Position numbers and translations under genes: made by a program. Source: JANWKQ01 sp040376605 (lineage in GTDB: Bacteria > Bacteroidota > Bacteroidia > CAIKAF01). From it: a stretch of DNA of 17,715 nt. The notes below the pieces were generated by a model. The model was given only the letters and a program-made list of their open reading frames with translations. It had not been told where the DNA came from and ran no database searches. Positions 16,282-17,715 of this stretch are shown piece by piece (position 1 is the stretch's first letter; every line of letters begins with the position of its first letter). The stretch is taken from assembly GCA_040376605.1 (NCBI GenBank), contig JBEIQI010000036.1, positions 1 to 17,715 of the forward strand, written 5' to 3'.

Positions 16282-17715
16282 CTATAATTTAATCAATCGA
16301 ATAGTTTGTTCGATATTATTCGATTTAACATTGAAGTAATAAATTCCAGGAGCTAATGAAGTAAGATCAAATGTTGAATTACTATCACCGGCATTAATAA
16401 GTCTGATCCCATTCATTATTATTTGTCCGGTAAGATTTACAACAGACCAATTCATATCCATATCCAATGCACTATGCGTAGCTAGGTTGAAAATACCAGT
16501 TGTTGGATTTGGAAAAGCAGCCATTGAAAAACCCACTTCATCCTCGATACCAATACAAGGACTCACGGTAATATCGAGTGTATCTGTAAACCCACAACCT
16601 TCTGGAGTTGTATAAGTATATAACACATGATTCACTCCTAAAGCAGCTGAACCCGGGTCAAATACATTCGATACCATTCCAGGTCCTGAAAACACACCTC
16701 CAGCAGGTGTAGCTGTTAATGGAATTGGAGCGTGATAAGTACATAAAATAGTATTGGCAGGAGTAGCAATTTCCACCTTGTAATGATAATCCAACGCAAA
16801 AACATAATTGTCAGTCACAGCAGACCAAGATGGAGTAGCAAAATCAGGACCAATAAATCTGCCTGTTAAACCATAATCTCCATGATTATGATATTCCCAG
16901 TAGGAGTTTGCACCGGAAGCTACTGTTACACTTAACCAGTATTTAGTTCCACTTACTCCCCCACATAGTTGGACAGGAGCTGTAAGGGTTGTTCTTACAT
17001 CATAAATATCATAAAAGCCTGCGACTTGGGTAATACTATCAGCCGAAAATGGCAACGACGTTTGCGCATTATAAATGGCACCTGGGAAACCAGAATTATC
17101 TGAAAAGAAATAAACATTATTTGATGTAATTACATTTGGAGATATCACCCAGAAATTACTTTGTATTCCATCGATAATGATACATTGGTTGGCCGGTACA
17201 TCAATATCATCAGCGGATTGGTTTAGGTTTGAATAAACATCATGCATCGAAATTCTACCTGCCAAAAGCGAACTTTGATAGCCATATTCCCTTAATACCC
17301 TTATGGTTTTAACGCTGTCACAACCATTCACCGAAGTAACCGTATCATGTGCGATCCCTGACAAAGAATAATTTTCCCCACCGATACTCAGTGTATCGTC
17401 AATACATACATACATGGTATCCTCTATCTGCGAACGATAAACATATTTTAAACTAAACACATAGTTTTCGGAACCAATGGCGGTCCAGGTAGGATAACCA
17501 AAGTCAGGAAGTAGATTCATACCAAATGATCCATAAGGGGTAACCGTTTGACATTCCCAGAATGAACTACTACCAGTAGCAGTAGTAACACTCATCCAAT
17601 AAGTTGCCCCCGATGGCCCCCCACATAATGACATGGTACTAGAAAGACTGCTTGTAATTTGCCTTACATCAAAACCGAAACTTGAACCCACTACCGTTGA
17701 AGTAAATGATACACC
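16282..17715 (-). CDS. Large secreted repeat protein with T9SS type A sorting domain (5' end beyond window)
   Basis: The last 477 residues of a larger exported protein. The frame stays open to the right edge, and a GTG at 17689-17691 is not a believable start because it cuts into a repeat. Visible order (fragment residues): a beta-rich domain at 1-95; a C-x-x-D-T-L-x-I-G-G / GCDSV module of the kind common in Bacteroidota surface proteins (about 104-140); a second copy of the first domain with its N-terminal half (about 158-316); a PKD/Ig-like module with TPAGGVFSGPGM (about 325-386); and a 77-residue type A sorting domain starting at FPNPTTG (about 401-477) and ending in IRLIKL. The protein should leave the cell by the type IX system and probably sits on the surface. 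An adhesin or matrix role is a guess; no enzyme motif is visible. Confidence 0.85.
   Translation of the reverse strand, partial: GVSFTSTVVGSSFGFDVRQITSSLSSTMSLCGGPSGATYWMSVTTATGSSSFWECQTVTPYGSFGMNLLPDFGYPTWTAIGSENYVFSLKYVYRSQIEDTMYVCIDDTLSIGGENYSLSGIAHDTVTSVNGCDSVKTIRVLREYGYQSSLLAGRISMHDVYSNLNQSADDIDVPANQCIIIDGIQSNFWVISPNVITSNNVYFFSDNSGFPGAIYNAQTSLPFSADSITQVAGFYDIYDVRTTLTAPVQLCGGVSGTKYWLSVTVASGANSYWEYHNHGDYGLTGRFIGPDFATPSWSAVTDNYVFALDYHYKVEIATPANTILCTYHAPIPLTATPAGGVFSGPGMVSNVFDPGSAALGVNHVLYTYTTPEGCGFTDTLDITVSPCIGIEDEVGFSMAAFPNPTTGIFNLATHSALDMDMNWSVVNLTGQIIMNGIRLINAGDSNSTFDLTSLAPGIYYFNVKSNNIEQTIRLIKL
16768..17049 (-). repeat. Protein-level repeat copy 2 in the T9SS repeat protein
   Basis: The second copy, with YDIYDVRTT, LCGGVSGTKYWLSV, ANSYWEYH, PDFATPSWSAV and NYVFALDY. 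The 65 residues before it (complement of 17050-17244) carry ADDIDVPANQC and VYFFSDNSGFPGA, a motif set found in many secreted bacterial proteins. The complete unit is therefore probably about 160 residues long, and the first copy is cut by the window edge. Confidence 0.7.
17431..17715 (-). repeat. Protein-level repeat copy 1 (partial) in the T9SS repeat protein
   Basis: This encodes a domain with FGFDVRQI, LCGGPSGATYWMSV, SSSFWECQ, PDFGYPTWTAIG and NYVFSLKY. Each element is matched in order by the copy at 16768-17049. The copies are diverged at amino-acid level and have no long DNA identity, so this is an old duplication. Its N-terminal half lies beyond the window. Confidence 0.7.

Noticed and set aside
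17689..17691. GTG as the start of the right-hand T9SS protein
   Set aside because: The frame continues open to the window edge, and the upstream residues extend the repeated domain, so the gene is partial.
1..17715. A defence island, prophage, integrative element or CRISPR array
   Set aside because: No integrase, transposase, restriction, toxin-antitoxin or repeat-spacer pattern is visible; all genes match envelope, transport, tRNA modification, DNA uptake or polymerase families, or are secreted proteins.

Overview
The window is an AT-rich stretch of a Bacteroidota chromosome, most likely a marine or freshwater Flavobacteriales-type organism. The evidence is two proteins with C-terminal type IX secretion (T9SS type A) sorting domains, a ComEC without a metallo-beta-lactamase active site, weak Shine-Dalgarno signals, and TAnnTTTG-like promoter boxes. 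The family-level assignment is inference. I see no rRNA, tRNA, CRISPR array, insertion sequence or phage gene. No intergenic gap exceeds 150 bases.

Layout. Positions 12-2747 (+) hold a two-gene O-acyl transfer module: an AlgI-like MBOAT membrane protein whose stop codon directly abuts the start of an AlgX/AlgJ-like SGNH-fold protein. Running convergently (-), with a 5-base gap, is a comEC-like DNA uptake gene (3783-5837, TTG start), followed downstream by a diacylglycerol-kinase-family lipid kinase (2753-3688). Divergent from comEC, positions 5951-9961 (+) form a tight three-gene run: sanA, a secreted T9SS protein overlapping it by 4 bases, and a sodium:solute symporter 19 bases later. A TrmN6-type tRNA methyltransferase (9962-10672, -) meets the symporter stop codon to stop codon. 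It lies head to head with a GNAT-fold protein (10737-11870, +).

A 149-base gap carrying a perfect 17-base palindrome precedes a two-gene mutagenesis/translesion cassette (12020-16216, +): a catalytically intact Y-family polymerase (DinB-like), then a DnaE2/ImuC-like C-family polymerase 9 bases later, with no imuA. A near-perfect 37-base inverted repeat separates this from the 3' part of a large secreted repeat protein with a T9SS tail (16282 to past the right edge, -).

The most notable items are the DinB-DnaE2 pair with its candidate operator, the loss of the aspartate of the D-x-H catalytic motif in the AlgX-like protein, and the tandem repeated domains in the partial adhesin-like protein. 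I found no convincing evidence for a wholly new defence or mobile system. Most of the window is conserved housekeeping and envelope content.
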